A program made the translations under genes and the position numbers. DNA of 64,000 nt. It comes from Fen-671 sp963807395 (lineage in GTDB: Bacteria; Actinomycetota; Acidimicrobiia; Acidimicrobiales; Palsa-688). This document shows positions 62,220 to 64,000 of the stretch, one piece after another (the stretch's first letter is position 1; each line of letters begins with the position of its first letter). The stretch covers positions 124,001-188,000 of the forward strand of contig CAWEBW010000002.1 of assembly GCA_963807395.1 (NCBI GenBank), read 5' to 3'. The notes under the pieces are model-generated. The model worked only from the letters and a program-made list of their open reading frames with translations. It had not been told where the DNA came from and made no database searches.

Positions 62220-62903
62220 ATGAGCTCGAGCCCGGCTGCTGACGCCCTGGGCCCTGGCCCCCGGACCCGGGTCCGGCGCCTCCCCGAACGGGCCAAGTAC
62301 GACCGGGCCACCGTGGAGGCAGTACTCGACGAAGGTTTCGTGTGCCACCTCGGTTTCTGTTCCGAAGGCGAGCCGCTCGTCATCCCGACGGCGTACGTGC
62401 GCGTGGGCGACACCATCTACGTGCACGGAGCCCCGGCCAATCACGCCCTCCGACGCGCCGTCGAGGGCGACCCAGTTTGCCTGACTGTCACTCTGGTCGA
62501 CGGGCTCGTGCTGGCGCGCTCGGCGTTCCACCACTCGATCAACTACCGGTCGGTGGTGGTCTTCGGTGTGGCGCGCGAGGTGGACGACCCCGACGAGAAA
62601 CGCACGGCCCTGTTGGCCTTCGTCGACCATGTCGTGCCGGGTAGGAACGCAGACACCCGGCCGCCCACCGACAGCGAACTGCGGGCGACCCGAGTGGTCA
62701 AGGTCGAGATTACGGAGGCTTCGGCCAAGGTGCGCTCGGGTGGCCCCAAAGACGACCCCGAGGACTTCGCCTTGCCGGGGATCTGGGCGGGCGAGATGCC
62801 GCTACGGGTGGTACCGGGGGCGCCGGTCGCCGACGACTCCGCTCCCGTCACGGCCCCCGTACCCTCGTACCTGGCCTCGTACCGCCGATTTGGCCGGGCC
62901 TAG
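62220..62903 (+). CDS. FMN-binding split-barrel protein (pyridoxamine oxidase-like)
   Basis: A 227-residue protein of the pyridox_ox_2 group. VLDEGFVCHLGFCSEGEPLVIPTAYVRVGDTIYVHGAPANHALR is the flavin-binding split barrel. VDGLVLARSAFHHSINYRSVVVFGVAREVDD and the later ELRATRVVKVEI continue it. ATG 62220 follows GGGGCG and is 45 bases after the terminator. Members bind FMN or F420, but most have no known substrate. Confidence 0.87.
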   Translation: MSSSPAADALGPGPRTRVRRLPERAKYDRATVEAVLDEGFVCHLGFCSEGEPLVIPTAYVRVGDTIYVHGAPANHALRRAVEGDPVCLTVTLVDGLVLARSAFHHSINYRSVVVFGVAREVDDPDEKRTALLAFVDHVVPGRNADTRPPTDSELRATRVVKVEITEASAKVRSGGPKDDPEDFALPGIWAGEMPLRVVPGAPVADDSAPVTAPVPSYLASYRRFGRA

Positions 62904-63300
62904 GGAAACGGAGACGACCGCCTGACAGTGGCGGCCAGGAAACGGCTGAAGGCCGGCAGCTGCAAGATGGGCCGCCAAAAAGAACGAACCCATCTCGCAG
63001 CTGCAGCCTTCTCCCCTTGAGGCCAAGCCCTGCTGCTCCGTGGCCTTTGCTCAGCGCATCTACGCCCGCTCCTCTGCGTATCTCGATCTTCTCGGTGCAG
63101 AGAAGCGTTTTCGTTGCGTTCCGCCGCAATTTTGGCACTGCATCGCGACAAGACAGACATACTGCACCGAAAAATGGACCGGCGAGCGCTGAACGCCTCG
63201 CCGGCGCTGCTTCCCGTGGGCGGGTAGTTGCAAACGATCACCGTTCCTGTAGGCGGCCACGTGTTTTCAGCTGCCGTCGCCCAGGTTTGTCTGATGGGCC
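62904..63300. other. 400-base convergent intergenic region with several hairpins
   Basis: No protein gene is supported. GCAGCTGC-A-AGATGGG (62956-62971) pairs with CCCATCT-C-GCAGCTGC (62989-63004), 15 of 16 bases. TCGGTGCAG (63092-63100) pairs with CTGCACCGA (63162-63170). CCGGCGAG (63179-63186) pairs with CTCGCCGG (63197-63204). The first may be a shared terminator; the rest look like a folded RNA or a degraded element. Confidence 0.6.
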
Positions 63301-64000
63301 TTACGAAGTTTTCTTGGTCCTCGCGGACGTGGTGGTCGGGGTCGGCGTCCCGGTCGCAGTGGTCGGGGGCCCGGTCGTGGTCGTCACGGTAGTGGTGGTC
63401 CCAGTGGTCCCGGTGGTCGTGGTCCCGGTGGTCGTGGTCCCGGTGGTCGTGGTCCCGGTGGTGGTGGTCCCGGTCGTGGTGGTCCCGGTGGTCGTGCTCG
63501 AGGCATGAATGAGCTTGTCTGCCTGGGCCACGAGGGCTTCGCCGGCCGCGATGTCCTGCTGGTACGTGGCCAGGTCACCCTGGTGGAGGGCGGCTTTGGC
63601 AGCGGCGAAGTCTTGCTGCGCTCCGGCCAGGTCTTGCGCCAGGCTGCTGTGCGGGGTGGGGAGTACCAGGTTGGTGCTCGGCGGGGCGCTCACGGTAGTG
63701 GAACTCGACTTAGCCGGGCTGTTCGTCGTCGTGACCGTAGTAGCAGGAGCTGTCGTAGGTGTGGTCGTCGTGGTGGATGTCGATGAGTGGCCCTTCCCCG
63801 GGCCGGTGGTTTGAGTCGAGGTAGTAGGCGGCGGGGCACTGGAGCAGTAGCTACCGAACGGGCGGCCGCCGCCGGTGTTGGTGATCTGGCACAGTGCCCC
63901 CGCCAGCGAGGGGTCGCCAGAGCCGGAGTGATAGGCGGTGCCGTTGTAGACCACCACCACGTCGTTGAGCCGGGGCACACCGTTCTGTTCCGATTCGACG
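63301..64000 (-). CDS. C-terminal part of a UPF0182-like membrane protein
   Basis: The gene runs off the right edge, so only the last 232 residues are seen. ESEQNGVPRLNDVVVVYNGTAYHSG resembles the end of the UPF0182 family, large actinobacterial membrane proteins with an extracytoplasmic domain. AQQDFAAAKAALHQGDLATYQQDIAAGEALVAQADKLI is the usual helical end of that family. Unlike the family, there is then a 60-residue (Thr)4-Gly repeat and a basic tail (SARTKKTS). A second Thr-rich linker lies before the helical part. Identification is moderate because the main body is outside the window. Confidence 0.7.
   Translation of the reverse strand, partial: VESEQNGVPRLNDVVVVYNGTAYHSGSGDPSLAGALCQITNTGGGRPFGSYCSSAPPPTTSTQTTGPGKGHSSTSTTTTTPTTAPATTVTTTNSPAKSSSTTVSAPPSTNLVLPTPHSSLAQDLAGAQQDFAAAKAALHQGDLATYQQDIAAGEALVAQADKLIHASSTTTGTTTTGTTTTGTTTTGTTTTGTTTTGTTGTTTTVTTTTGPPTTATGTPTPTTTSARTKKTS
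63390..63495 (-). repeat. 15-bp tandem repeat coding Thr-Thr-Thr-Thr-Gly
   Basis: On the minus strand a 15-base unit (ACCACCACGACCGGG and variants) repeats about six times. It makes a Thr4-Gly tail in the UPF0182-like protein. Confidence 0.85.

Noticed and set aside
62904..63300. c-di-AMP or other known riboswitch
   Set aside because: The region is downstream of both convergent genes and I could not match it to the conserved core of a known class.

Overview
The window looks like a 64 kb piece of a high-GC actinobacterial chromosome. The best fit is an uncultured Acidimicrobiia-like lineage, but that placement is an inference. It rests on the gene families present: a SigR/RsrA-type redox sigma pair, the F420-associated DUF2342 metallopeptidase, CarD, a CysO-like sulfur carrier, RadA-DisA, ClpC, HemQ, an F420-type nitroreductase and a GroEL gene under a perfect CIRCE element. 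Most genes are typical chromosomal genes. I see no prophage, CRISPR array, integron or transposase.

Layout. 0.1-3.5 kb: redox sigma factor and anti-sigma factor, a small Cys protein, DUF2342, tilS. 3.5-11.5 kb: hpt followed by folate (folE, folP, folB, folK), pantothenate/CoA (panC, coaX) and lysS genes, with a degenerate dual-specificity-phosphatase-like gene inside the folate run. 11.5-22.5 kb: polyprenyl diphosphate synthase, clpC, an LppM-like lipoprotein, radA-disA, a Crp-type regulator, carD-ispD-ispF-rlmB. 22.5-34 kb: accessory genes including an aquaporin, a TIGR01777 epimerase divergent from an F420-type reductase plus TetR regulator with a double-palindrome operator, acetyltransferase, MetF-like protein, secreted lipoproteins, MFS exporter, PhyH dioxygenase and arylsulfotransferase. 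34-43 kb: a secreted beta-helix protein, transketolase, DUF6027, a SnoaL-like protein, tRNA-Thr, DUF3263 plus LytR_C, and a WYL regulator. 43-49 kb: acetyltransferase, glycerate kinase, then a SAM riboswitch, a threonine-synthase-like gene, a CysO/MoaD-like sulfur carrier and groEL. 48.6-55.5 kb: two similar MFS transporters flanking hemQ-larE-NIL, and a mucin-like surface protein. 56-62 kb: an oligopeptide ABC operon (oppBCDF plus a substrate-binding protein). 62-64 kb: an FMN-binding protein and the C-terminus of a UPF0182-like membrane protein.

The most interesting system is at 44.97-46.67 kb. A SAM-I-type riboswitch, whose P1 helix abuts the Shine-Dalgarno sequence, precedes a threonine-synthase-like PLP enzyme followed by a CysO/MoaD-type sulfur carrier. 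SAM control of a threonine synthase plus a sulfur carrier suggests that the enzyme may make homocysteine (O-phosphohomoserine plus carrier thiocarboxylate), by analogy with the CysM/CysO cysteine route. This is a testable inference and not a demonstrated function.

A general caution is that about twenty genes, including groEL, transketolase, radA, disA and glycerate kinase, are split by single-base shifts. Many of these are one missing G or C in a short G/C run. I treat them as single genes carrying probable sequence errors and give the position of each shift. Several short tandem repeats lie at gene ends and in intergenic spaces.
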